A DNA stretch of 5,998 nt from an uncultured Actinomycetes bacterium. Lineage in GTDB: Bacteria > Actinomycetota > Actinomycetes > S36-B12. Both the position numbers and the translations under genes were made by a program. The stretch covers positions 1 to 5,998 of the forward strand of contig CAIXFB010000075.1 of the NCBI GenBank assembly GCA_903918595.1, written 5' to 3'. Positions 1-5,873 of the stretch are shown here, piece by piece; positions within the stretch are counted from its first letter, which is position 1, and every line of letters starts with the position of its first letter. The notes beneath the pieces were generated by a model that saw only the letters and a program-made list of their open reading frames with translations, did not search any database and was not told where the DNA came from.

Positions 1-276
1 AATTTTGTCCGAGGTGGTGAGGTGCGTCAGCTTCATGGGGTAGAGCCGGCTCAATGCTATGTACGGATCACCCACGATTTCGAGGTCGCCGCTGACGTAG
101 GCGCGAGCAAGCCCCAACTGCGACGGAGCACCCGCCAGATATTCCACCGCGCGCCGGTTTCGCACCTCAAGGATCACGCCACCATCTTGTGGTCCGGCGC
201 TGGATCCGTCGTATGCCCGAAACCCAACGTTGCGATCGGGAGTGACAATGAGAGAGAAGGCCTCGGCAAGGTTCAC
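1..276 (-). CDS. CFA-synthase-type SAM-dependent methyltransferase, N-terminal part (runs off left edge)
   Basis: Only the first 92 codons lie in the window. They read from a GTG at 276-274 and stay open to base 1. Residues about 17-32 (NVGFRAYDGSSAGPQD) and 54-69 (LGLARAYVSGDLEIVG) match, from memory, the amino-terminal region of actinobacterial cyclopropane-fatty-acid-synthase-family methyltransferases such as mycobacterial Rv3720. The SAM-binding and catalytic parts lie beyond the edge, so catalytic residues cannot be checked. The GTG overlaps the TGA of the upstream flavoprotein gene in the sequence GTGA, and a purine-rich AAGGTGGTGG lies about 10 bases upstream, so the two genes should be translationally coupled. 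The family transfers a methyl group from S-adenosylmethionine to a double bond of a phospholipid acyl chain at the membrane. Next to a DHCR24-like reductase, the likely product is a 10-methylene chain that the neighbour reduces, but a plain cyclopropane synthase is possible. Family assignment is firm; the exact product is inferred. Confidence 0.85.
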   Translation of the reverse strand, partial: MNLAEAFSLIVTPDRNVGFRAYDGSSAGPQDGGVILEVRNRRAVEYLAGAPSQLGLARAYVSGDLEIVGDPYIALSRLYPMKLTHLTTSDKI

Positions 277-1691
277 CGCTGTTCCACCACCTTTTCATAC
301 AGCCCGAGAAGTCGAGCGTCGGGATCATATGACTTTTTGATTGCCGTGTATGCCACTCCGCCGTAAATTGATGCGAACTCGTCGCGGTCGTAATAGGCGG
401 TGGAATACAGAGACTTCCGTCCGTGCAGTTCGGTCACTTTGTGTTCGACGCGACGATTGACTATTCCATCGGCAGGATCAGTGCCATCCGTCATCGGTAC
501 TGTCGACCAGAAGCCAACATTCACATAGGTGATGTGCGGATCGAACTCATAGAGCGGCCACACCACATGTGGATCACGCTGCCTCAATGGACACACCCAG
601 ATAGGTTCGATGCCCACTTCGCGGTGGAAAAAGTCCAAAAAATCTTCCAACTGATCGACAGGGACTTCGATGTCTTGGACCACTGGTTCACGCAAAGGTT
701 TGCGTCGTGCCTTTGCCAACTTGTTTGCGATGGAGTATTTGCGATCCAGTGCAACGAGCTTCCAGTACACGTCGCTACGAAGTTTTGACTTGGGCCAAAC
801 TCGTCGAATTGCAGATTTTTGTGCACCGAATGCGCGCGAGCACCAGAACCAGTCGGTGTCCCAACGCCATAGGTAGTCGTGAATGGTGAGCACATCTTGG
901 TCGAGTTTTTGTATTGACCGATAGTAGATATCCATCCGCGTGTAGTCACTCACGTCTAGGCCGGGTGGGATCGTCTCCACCATTTCACCAAGGGTGAGGT
1001 ACTGCTCGGTCGCACTGAAAACGGTGCCATCGAGGAAATCAACACGCTTGCCTTCAAACGTCTTGGCTTCAACAATTTTCTCGATCGCAGTCGCCAGTTC
1101 TCGGGCAGTTGCGTAATGAACATGACGCAGGTGCACATACGGCTTGGTCGGTTCAAGTTCAATCTTCAACCTCAGGGCATAACCGAGGGATCCGTACGAG
1201 TTTGGAAAGGCGAAGAACAAATCACGGTACGGATCGTCGGCGGCTCCAGATACCGTGAGGATGTCGCCGCTGCCCGTCAAAATATCCATCTCGATCACTG
1301 ACTCGTGCGGCGTGCCGTTTCGAAAGCTCGCACTTTCAATGCCCAGACCGGTCACCGCGCCACCCAATGTGATGGTGCGCAATTGCGGAACGCAGAGGGG
1401 CATGAGTCCAAATGGGAGTGTCGCGTCGACGAGGTGCTCGTACGTGGTCATGCCGAGAACTTCTGCGGTGCGATTGACCGGATCCACCTGCAGTACCCCG
1501 TCAAAACTTGAGACGTCGAGCCCAGGGCTGGAGGTGGCGGCTCTCGCCCGAAAGAGATTGGAAGTGCGTTTGGCAAGTCGAATCGGTGCGGTGCGGGAGA
1601 GTTCTGCGAACTGGCCGCGCACATCGTCCAGCATGGCGGCGTACTGCCCCTGCCACATGCCACTCGAATGGGCCGAATTCACGGGGGACAC
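273..1691 (-). CDS. FAD-linked oxidoreductase, DHCR24-like (Rv3719-type), probable fatty-acyl methylene reductase
   Basis: The predicted flavoprotein has 472 residues, close to the roughly 470 I recall for mycobacterial Rv3719. The amino-terminal half is a PCMH-type FAD-binding domain. It includes RLAKRTSNLFRARA at residues 38-51 and the glycine-rich ITLGGAVTGLGIESASFRNG at 107-126. The carboxy-terminal end carries the family's YYDRDEFASIYGG (433-445) and KKSYDPDARLLGLYEKVV (452-469) blocks. I chose GTG at 1691-1689 because GAGGA lies 5 bases upstream and because the resulting N-terminus (AHSSG before the conserved region) resembles relatives. In-frame alternatives are GTG at 1682 and ATG at 1658, which have weaker ribosome sites. 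The frame stays open upstream to 2225, but that stretch is antisense to another gene. It is the first gene of an operon with the methyltransferase. In related pairs the flavoprotein reduces the 10-methylene acyl intermediate to a 10-methyl branched chain. The substrate here is inferred. Confidence 0.88.
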   Translation of the reverse strand: MSPVNSAHSSGMWQGQYAAMLDDVRGQFAELSRTAPIRLAKRTSNLFRARAATSSPGLDVSSFDGVLQVDPVNRTAEVLGMTTYEHLVDATLPFGLMPLCVPQLRTITLGGAVTGLGIESASFRNGTPHESVIEMDILTGSGDILTVSGAADDPYRDLFFAFPNSYGSLGYALRLKIELEPTKPYVHLRHVHYATARELATAIEKIVEAKTFEGKRVDFLDGTVFSATEQYLTLGEMVETIPPGLDVSDYTRMDIYYRSIQKLDQDVLTIHDYLWRWDTDWFWCSRAFGAQKSAIRRVWPKSKLRSDVYWKLVALDRKYSIANKLAKARRKPLREPVVQDIEVPVDQLEDFLDFFHREVGIEPIWVCPLRQRDPHVVWPLYEFDPHITYVNVGFWSTVPMTDGTDPADGIVNRRVEHKVTELHGRKSLYSTAYYDRDEFASIYGGVAYTAIKKSYDPDARLLGLYEKVVEQR

Positions 1692-1696
1692 CGTAG

Positions 1697-1701
1697 TCCT
1701 C
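1697..1701 (-). promoter_or_regulatory. Ribosome binding site deciding the GTG start of the flavoprotein gene
   Basis: On the minus strand this reads GAGGA, followed by 5 bases and then GTG at 1691. The later in-frame candidates have only a weak GAGTGG-like word (ATG 1658) or no clear site (GTG 1682). This is the main sequence reason for the 472-residue model. Confidence 0.55.
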
Positions 1702-1732
1702 GGGGTGTGCAGGAGAGCGATGGAGAGGGAAT

Positions 1733-1740
1733 AGGTGAGG
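1733..1740 (+). promoter_or_regulatory. Strong ribosome binding site before the GTG start at 1749
   Basis: AGGTGAGG lies 8 bases before GTG 1749 and marks the start of the 196-aa protein. The same frame has an ATG at 1668, but using it would add 27 hydrophilic residues and overlap the divergent gene. An ATG at 1741 is in another frame and stops after three codons. Confidence 0.65.
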
Positions 1741-1748
1741 ATGGGTGG

Positions 1749-2339
1749 GTGAGCACTACTCGGGCTAAGCCGTGGATCCCGTGGGCAGCCGGGGCTCTCG
1801 CGTTCTTCATCACGTTGATCATCGGCGGGCTGGTCGTGGCCGATTGGGGCTTTCGGACGGCTGAGATGAACACGATCATCACCCGGATCGAGGCCTCTGA
1901 AGAGGCCATGCGACAGGCGTCCGAGAATGTGGATGCGGCATTTGCGGGGCACTCGCAAGCAGATGCCAGCCCTGCCGAGCGGGCAGAACTTGACGCTGAG
2001 CTCCGAGAAATTGCGGCTGAGGGGCGCGATGCGATCGAGGCTGCTGCACTTCCCATCGCTGAGGTTGTAGTGCTGCCCTGGCACAGCGCAATTGAGCAGG
2101 CCCAAGTGGCGTACCTGATCCACAATCTGGCATGGCAGGAGTACCTGGATGCAGCAGCGGCGGATCCAGCCGAATTCCTGCAGCCGCAACCTTTGGTGGA
2201 CAGCACCTTCCTTGAGTCCGAGCAACCGATGCTCGCTGCGGTGCCACTTCCCGACGTTCTCGATGTGCTCTCTCGCATCGCCGCTATTTACGCACCGCCT
2301 GAGCTAGAGCCTGGTCAAACCCAGCAAGCACTAGCCTGA
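1749..2339 (+). CDS. Single-pass membrane protein of unknown function (196 aa)
   Basis: I do not recognise a family. A short basic amino-terminus (R5, K7) precedes one hydrophobic helix at about residues 12-31, rich in A, I, L, F and G. This looks like an uncleaved signal anchor that puts the rest outside the membrane. Residues about 36-100 are strongly helical, rich in A and E and low in G and P (for example 77-97), so a helical bundle or short coiled coil is likely. The end (about 140-196) is proline- and acid-rich with hydrophobic patches such as LPDVLDVLSRIAAIYAPP (167-184). There is no cysteine and no obvious catalytic motif. GTG is chosen as the start because AGGTGAGG sits 8 bases upstream. 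It opens a run of membrane genes and ends 6 bases before the next start, so it may be co-transcribed with the antiporter gene. An accessory role for the membrane proteins downstream is speculation. The reading frame is secure; the function is unknown. Confidence 0.75.
   Translation: MSTTRAKPWIPWAAGALAFFITLIIGGLVVADWGFRTAEMNTIITRIEASEEAMRQASENVDAAFAGHSQADASPAERAELDAELREIAAEGRDAIEAAALPIAEVVVLPWHSAIEQAQVAYLIHNLAWQEYLDAAAADPAEFLQPQPLVDSTFLESEQPMLAAVPLPDVLDVLSRIAAIYAPPELEPGQTQQALA
2332..2337 (+). promoter_or_regulatory. Candidate -10 element (TAGCCT) for a leaderless transcript of the 132-aa gene
   Basis: TAGCCT fits the actinobacterial TAnnnT -10 pattern and ends 8 bases before the ATG at 2346, so transcription could begin at or just before the start codon. 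The downstream gene has no recognisable Shine-Dalgarno sequence. The hexamer sits at the very end of the upstream gene and shares the T of its TGA stop. No good -35 element is visible at the expected spacing. The same hexamer recurs before the decarboxylase gene. Translational coupling from the upstream gene is the alternative. Confidence 0.4.
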
Positions 2340-2345
2340 CGCCTT

Positions 2346-2744
2346 ATGGATGCCATTGGTGCTGCACGGTTAATTCGAATCGTGTTGGGAGCCGGAGCCG
2401 CTGTCTTCTTCGTTTCGGCACTGGCACTGCTCCTTCTGCCCGGCACCTTCGCCAGCTGGTTGGGCCTCGAAGGCACGGCGAGTGTCGATTGGGTCCTTCG
2501 AATGTTGGGGGCAGCACTTGTAGGACTCTCCGGGCAAATGTGGTTGGTCCGGCGAGCTGATGATGCTGGTGCGCGCGGTGGCGCGGCCGTGATGATCGTT
2601 GCCGGTGGCATCATGACGATTCTCACTCTCACGGTCCCGGGTGACTGGACGTTGCTGCGTTGGGCCTACTTGATCTTTGGTGTGAGTTTTGTGATTGCCT
2701 ATGGAGCGTTGATCGCTCTGAGCGTGCGTGCGTCGAGGTTGTAG
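2346..2744 (+). CDS. Small four-helix integral membrane protein of unknown function (132 aa)
   Basis: The protein is almost entirely hydrophobic, with four likely membrane helices at about residues 12-32, 47-68, 78-97 and 101-126. They are linked by short loops. The loop RRADDAGARGG (69-79) is charged and probably cytoplasmic, and the end (RASRL) is basic. The pattern LPGTFASWLGL (31-41) followed by LRMLGAALVGLSGQMWLV (51-68) recalls small four-helix DUF4345-like proteins, but I cannot confirm membership. The ATG at 2346 is 6 bases after the upstream stop and lacks a Shine-Dalgarno sequence, so translation is either coupled or leaderless. The antiporter gene begins 2 bases after its TAG, which argues for shared transcription and possibly a physical or functional link with the antiporter. 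No catalytic or ion-binding motif is evident. The gene is convincing because of its packing and helix periodicity; the role is unknown. Confidence 0.75.
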   Translation: MDAIGAARLIRIVLGAGAAVFFVSALALLLLPGTFASWLGLEGTASVDWVLRMLGAALVGLSGQMWLVRRADDAGARGGAAVMIVAGGIMTILTLTVPGDWTLLRWAYLIFGVSFVIAYGALIALSVRASRL

Positions 2745-2746
2745 CG

Positions 2747-4330
2747 ATGAATGAAACATTCGCCACGCTGGCAATTTCGGCTGTAGTGGCCGTGGGAGTG
2801 GGCGTGCTGGTTCGTCAGCGCGGGTGGGGAATGGCACTTCCGCTCATTGTCACCGGTCTTCTGGTCAGCATTCTCCCGATCGGCCCGGACAATTTGCCCA
2901 ATCCGGAGATCATTCTGGTTGCCATTCTCGCCCCGCTTGTATTTGGTGAGGCGCTGAACTCGTCATACCTGGATTTGCGCAAAGTCAGTCGACCCGTTCT
3001 GGCCCTGGCTGTGGGGTTGGTCATCACAACGTGCCTTGTGGTGGGTGGAGTGGTGGTCTCGATCGTTGCGATGCCACTTGCCATGGCTATCGCGTTGGGT
3101 GCGGTGCTTGCTCCCACTGATGCGGTAGCGGTGAGTGCTGTCGCCAAGCGGGCGTCACTGCCGCGCCGTCTCGTTTCCATTCTTGAAGGTGAAAGCCTTG
3201 TTAACGATGGCACCGGACTCACTGCGTTACGCGTTGCGGTCATCGCAGCGGTTGTCGGGTCGGTCTCCATCGTGCAGGTAGGTGGGCTTTTTGCACTCGC
3301 GGTGATTGGCGGCGTTGGAGTCGGTGCGCTGTCAGGGATAGTGCTGTCGTGGGTTCTGCGTAAAACCAGCGACGTGGTCGCAGCCAATGCTTTGATCATC
3401 GTTGCCCCGTTTGCGATCTACTTTCTTGCTGAAGAAGTGGATGGCTCCGGCATCCTTGCCGTGGTGGTTGCAGCCTTACTGATTGCGCACCGGCAACATT
3501 CTGAGCCAGGTGGTGCTAGCCGTTTGCAGAGCGCCAACGCTTGGAAGCACATCACCTTCATCCTGCAGGCAATGGCCTTTTTCATGATTGGTCTAGAAAT
3601 ACCGGATGTGGTGAATCGACTCACGATCACCGAAGAGCATCAAGTTCTATTGCTTATTCCTATCGTCGTTGTCACTCTCATTCTCACGCGAGCTGCATTT
3701 CTCGCGTTGATGGTGCTGACGAACAGGGTGCGTGGCAACCGGGACAGCCCAGTGAGTACATGGACGAGTGCGGCCCTGCTCTCATGGGCTGCAGCGCGTG
3801 GGCCGGTCTCTGGCCTGGCAGCGTTTTCAATCCCGCTTGTCATGGCAAGCGGTGAAGAGTTGCCGTACCGGGATGTGGTCATGGGGGTGAGTTTCGGTGT
3901 CATCGTCGTCTCTCTTCTCTTGGCGCAAACGTTGGGACCAATGGCACGTTGGCTCAAGGTGGGTACCGATCACGACGATGCAGTACTACAAAAAGTTGAC
4001 ACAGCCCTCGCCCGAGCTGCTCTTGATCGGCTTGAGTCTGCTGTGCGAGAAGCGGAAGTCATGAACGAACCGATACCGCTCTCCGTGGTGGAGTCCTTAC
4101 GCGCAGAGCACGAGGTGCGAATCGAACGTTTCTCCCCCGCTGAGTCAGCGCATCTCACACAGGCCCGCACTGATCAGCAAATCGCCTCTTCGGTTGAGTC
4201 GGCCATGATTCGCGCAGAGCAGGAAGAGTTATTTCGAATGCGCGATGAGGAAGGCATTCCTGATGCAATCGTTCGTCCGATCTTGCGCCAGCTGGATCTT
4301 CGTGAGCAGGCGATTCACAACCGCCGGTAA
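2747..4330 (+). CDS. CPA1-family Na+(K+)/H+ antiporter, NhaP-type
   Basis: The protein has 527 residues: about 400 of membrane domain with roughly 12 hydrophobic segments, then a soluble, highly charged helical tail (about 405-527) that should face the cytoplasm. Family signatures are clear: APTDAVAVS at 122-130 (T124-D125, the unwound-helix ion-site region), EGESLVNDGTG at 147-157 (N153-D154), and the late helix motif AARGPVSGLAA with R351. The Asn-Asp pair, rather than Asp-Asp, is the CPA1 pattern and predicts electroneutral exchange of Na+ or K+ for H+. Length and tail are usual for bacterial NhaP proteins. The start ATG has GAGG at 2735-2738, 8 bases upstream, and follows the previous stop by 2 bases. 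The frame remains open upstream to 2660 inside the preceding gene, but that extension is not membrane-like and is rejected. Likely role: sodium and pH homeostasis at the plasma membrane. Ion preference cannot be read from the sequence. Confidence 0.95.
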   Translation: MNETFATLAISAVVAVGVGVLVRQRGWGMALPLIVTGLLVSILPIGPDNLPNPEIILVAILAPLVFGEALNSSYLDLRKVSRPVLALAVGLVITTCLVVGGVVVSIVAMPLAMAIALGAVLAPTDAVAVSAVAKRASLPRRLVSILEGESLVNDGTGLTALRVAVIAAVVGSVSIVQVGGLFALAVIGGVGVGALSGIVLSWVLRKTSDVVAANALIIVAPFAIYFLAEEVDGSGILAVVVAALLIAHRQHSEPGGASRLQSANAWKHITFILQAMAFFMIGLEIPDVVNRLTITEEHQVLLLIPIVVVTLILTRAAFLALMVLTNRVRGNRDSPVSTWTSAALLSWAAARGPVSGLAAFSIPLVMASGEELPYRDVVMGVSFGVIVVSLLLAQTLGPMARWLKVGTDHDDAVLQKVDTALARAALDRLESAVREAEVMNEPIPLSVVESLRAEHEVRIERFSPAESAHLTQARTDQQIASSVESAMIRAEQEELFRMRDEEGIPDAIVRPILRQLDLREQAIHNRR

Positions 4331-4343
4331 CCCGCGAACGGGT
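4330..4343 (+). other. Short GC stem-loop after the antiporter stop
   Basis: ACCCG (4330-4334), loop CGAA, then CGGGT (4339-4343) form a perfect 5-base-pair stem directly at the TAA stop. No T-tract follows, so it does not look like an intrinsic terminator. It could stabilise the 3' end of the upstream message or be chance. It abuts the candidate -10 element of the decarboxylase gene. Confidence 0.3.
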
Positions 4344-4348
4344 AGCCT
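4343..4348 (+). promoter_or_regulatory. Candidate -10 element (TAGCCT) for a leaderless decarboxylase transcript
   Basis: TAGCCT (TAnnnT type) is followed by exactly 6 bases and then ATG at 4355. This is the classic actinobacterial leaderless geometry, with the A of the start codon as the transcription start. The gene has no Shine-Dalgarno sequence in the 24-base gap after the antiporter, which supports the reading. No TTGACA-like -35 element is seen at 16-19 bases spacing. Confidence 0.5.
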
Positions 4349-4359
4349 CATCTGATGAG
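4347..4359. repeat. 13-base palindrome over the decarboxylase start codon
   Basis: CTCATC and GATGAG are perfect inverted repeats around a single T at 4353. The palindrome covers the last two bases of the candidate -10 element, the probable transcription start and the ATG. In that place it could be an operator or a short RNA hairpin, but arms of 6 bases also arise by chance. Half of the symmetry comes from the start codon and the second codon. Confidence 0.3.
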
Positions 4360-5776
4360 TGACTCGCCGCTGCTCGATGCGTGGTTCCATGCGCGCTCAC
4401 TTGCCCGCCGGCCATTACAGATCCCGGGGCACAAGAACCGTTATGTCAGTGCCGATTCCACGGCCCCGGGCGCTGAAGTTATGGCGCCATTGATTCGTGA
4501 CGACCTCCCGCTTCAGGGCGGCGCTGATGACAATTCCTTCTCCAAAAAATTGCTTGTGCGGTCGGAAAAATTGTGGTCCACAGCCGTGGGAGCTCAGCAC
4601 GCGCGCTTCCTCGTGGGAGGTTCGTCGCAGGGGAACATCAGTGCTGTCACGGCGGTTGCAAACCCGGGTGAGCGCGTTCTGGTGGATCGAACTTCCCATC
4701 GTTCCTTGCACGCTGCTCTCGTAGTCAGCGGTGCCTCACCTGTGTGGGTGCTGCCCGAGATTCATCCGGAGTTCGGAATCCCGGTGGGCGTGCCGGCTAG
4801 TCGAATCGAGCAAGGGGGTGCTGACCAGGTGGCAGTTTTCATCACCTCCCCTTCCTATGTGGGCACCCTGAGCGATGTGGCTGCCCTTGCGAAAGCCACG
4901 CACGATCAGGACAGCGTGCTTGTGATTGATCAGGCTTGGGGTGCGCATTTGGACTTTCTGCCAGGTGGCGGGGCGATTGCGCAAGGTGCCGACATCGCGA
5001 CTACAAGCGTGCACAAAACCCTGCTCGGATACTCACAGACCGCCGTAACAACTCTTGGCGGTCATCGCATACATGCTGCGAGGCTTGATCGAGCCGTTGA
5101 TTTGACCGCCACCACTTCGCCTTCTGCCACGCTGCTTGCATCCATTGAAGCGACCCGCGTTGTCATGGCAGGTGATGGTGGTCCTGCATTGGACCGCGCG
5201 GTCGAGCTGACCGCCAGCATGCGAGCCACACTGGCGAAAATCACTGGCCTTGTCGTGTTGACCGAGGCAAATTCGGGATGCCAACTCGATCCACTCAAGG
5301 TCACGCTGTGGCTGCCGCGAGCCGGGATCGACGGTGTGGCATTAGGGGCGGCGCTGTGGGAATTCGGGCACGGTGTGGAGGCTGCTGATGCAGATACCCT
5401 CGTGATCACCATGTCTCTCGTCGATGAAGAGGCCTTCGCCACTGAGATCACCGACACGATTACCTCAGCAATTGGCGTATTGCGTGGGCCGAGCCGGGCG
5501 CCCACCCCGGCGGCAATGTGGCGGGTCTCGCCCATCGTTGCGATGTCTCCGCGAGATGCTTTCTTCGCACCGCGCAGGCGAGTGCCCCTCGATCAGGCTG
5601 CTGGGCTGATCAGCGCCGAGCAATTCACCCCCTACCCGCCCGGAGTTCCACTGATCGCCCCTGGTGAGCAGATCACCCAAGAAATCATCGAGGCGATAGC
5701 TATTGCGGGGCGGAGCACGCGGGTTGCTTACGCAAGCGATCCCGAACTCCGCACCGTCGAAGTTGTCGCGTCGTAA
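4355..5776 (+). CDS. PLP-dependent Orn/Lys/Arg decarboxylase family protein, short form
   Basis: This fold-type I PLP enzyme has 473 residues. Landmarks in order: PGHKN at 24-28; the phosphate-binding GSSQGN at 89-94; DRTSHRSLHAAL at 111-122, with H115 in the position that stacks on the cofactor ring; SPSYVG at 165-170; DQAWGAH at 192-198, with D192 contacting the pyridine nitrogen; SVHKTL at 218-223, with K221 as the Schiff-base lysine; and the carboxy-terminal FTPYPPGVPLIAPGEQI at 424-440. All key positions are present, so it should be active. It lacks the amino-terminal wing domain of the large inducible enterobacterial decarboxylases and has the size of the Bacillus YaaO/SpeA group. It would remove CO2 from a basic amino acid, consuming a proton and giving a diamine or agmatine; which substrate cannot be told. 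It lies 24 bases after the antiporter gene, without a Shine-Dalgarno sequence. No amino acid/amine exchanger gene is in the window. The family also has members of unproven activity. Confidence 0.9.
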   Translation: MSDSPLLDAWFHARSLARRPLQIPGHKNRYVSADSTAPGAEVMAPLIRDDLPLQGGADDNSFSKKLLVRSEKLWSTAVGAQHARFLVGGSSQGNISAVTAVANPGERVLVDRTSHRSLHAALVVSGASPVWVLPEIHPEFGIPVGVPASRIEQGGADQVAVFITSPSYVGTLSDVAALAKATHDQDSVLVIDQAWGAHLDFLPGGGAIAQGADIATTSVHKTLLGYSQTAVTTLGGHRIHAARLDRAVDLTATTSPSATLLASIEATRVVMAGDGGPALDRAVELTASMRATLAKITGLVVLTEANSGCQLDPLKVTLWLPRAGIDGVALGAALWEFGHGVEAADADTLVITMSLVDEEAFATEITDTITSAIGVLRGPSRAPTPAAMWRVSPIVAMSPRDAFFAPRRRVPLDQAAGLISAEQFTPYPPGVPLIAPGEQITQEIIEAIAIAGRSTRVAYASDPELRTVEVVAS

Positions 5777-5790
5777 TTCTTTTTGGTTTT
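5777..5790 (+). terminator. T-rich stretch after the decarboxylase stop, weak terminator candidate
   Basis: Eleven of the fourteen bases following the TAA stop are T. I cannot find a stable GC-rich stem immediately upstream, so this is not a textbook intrinsic terminator. A transcription end here is plausible because the next gene has its own spaced leader, but the evidence is only composition and position. Confidence 0.2.
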
Positions 5791-5830
5791 CTGCATCCAA
5801 ATCAGCATCTCGGGGGGAAGTAGGGGTAAC

Positions 5831-5854
5831 GGATCGCCCAGGAAGGGATGATCC
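5831..5854 (+). promoter_or_regulatory. Imperfect hairpin in the leader of the secreted-protein gene
   Basis: GGATC (5831-5835) pairs with GATCC (5850-5854), and CCC (5837-5839) with GGG (5845-5847), around an AGGAA loop with a small internal mismatch. It lies 19 bases before the ATG at 5874 and could be an operator or an RNA structure near the ribosome site. The rest of the 97-base gap (5777-5873) shows purine-rich GGGGGGAAG and GGGGTAAC words but no clear promoter. Confidence 0.3.
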
Positions 5855-5873
5855 TCAAACCCTGGAGGTCCCC

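Larger units (their letters stand above)
1692..1748. promoter_or_regulatory. 57-base divergent intergenic region
   Basis: This gap separates the divergent start codons of the flavoprotein gene (minus) and the 196-aa membrane protein gene (plus). It holds both ribosome binding sites, so at least part of each promoter must lie inside the opposing coding sequence unless the genes are transcribed from further away. I see no convincing -10/-35 pair: the nearest TAnnnT-like words are TAGTCC at 1694-1699 on the plus strand and TATTCC on the minus strand, neither a good match. Shared regulation of the two directions is possible but not shown. Confidence 0.4.

Noticed and set aside
22..366. 114-codon plus-strand open frame
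   Set aside because: Antisense to the methyltransferase start and the flavoprotein end, both of which are recognisable conserved proteins.
1255..1734. 159-codon plus-strand open frame
   Set aside because: Antisense to the conserved FAD-binding domain of the flavoprotein gene; the translation has no family features.
1692..2225. Long minus-strand extension of the flavoprotein frame (to 650 residues)
   Set aside because: It is antisense to the 196-aa gene, resembles no part of the flavoprotein family, and would make the protein about 180 residues longer than relatives. A good ribosome site lies at 1697-1701 instead.
2660..2746. Upstream extension of the antiporter by 29 residues
   Set aside because: Lies inside the 132-aa gene, adds a Cys- and Trp-rich peptide unlike NhaP N-termini, and the ATG at 2747 has its own ribosome site.
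2815..3399. 194-codon minus-strand open frame rich in Thr, Ala and Ser
   Set aside because: A shadow of the antiporter membrane domain; the composition is what results from reading hydrophobic codons in reverse.
4330..4343. Hairpin as an intrinsic terminator after the antiporter gene
   Set aside because: The stem is only 5 base pairs and is not followed by a T-tract.
5062..5535. 157-codon minus-strand open frame
   Set aside because: Antisense to the decarboxylase, whose motifs run through this interval on the plus strand.
5786..5829. GTTTTC and GGGTAA words as a SigB-like promoter
   Set aside because: The spacer is 32 bases, far longer than the roughly 14-16 expected.
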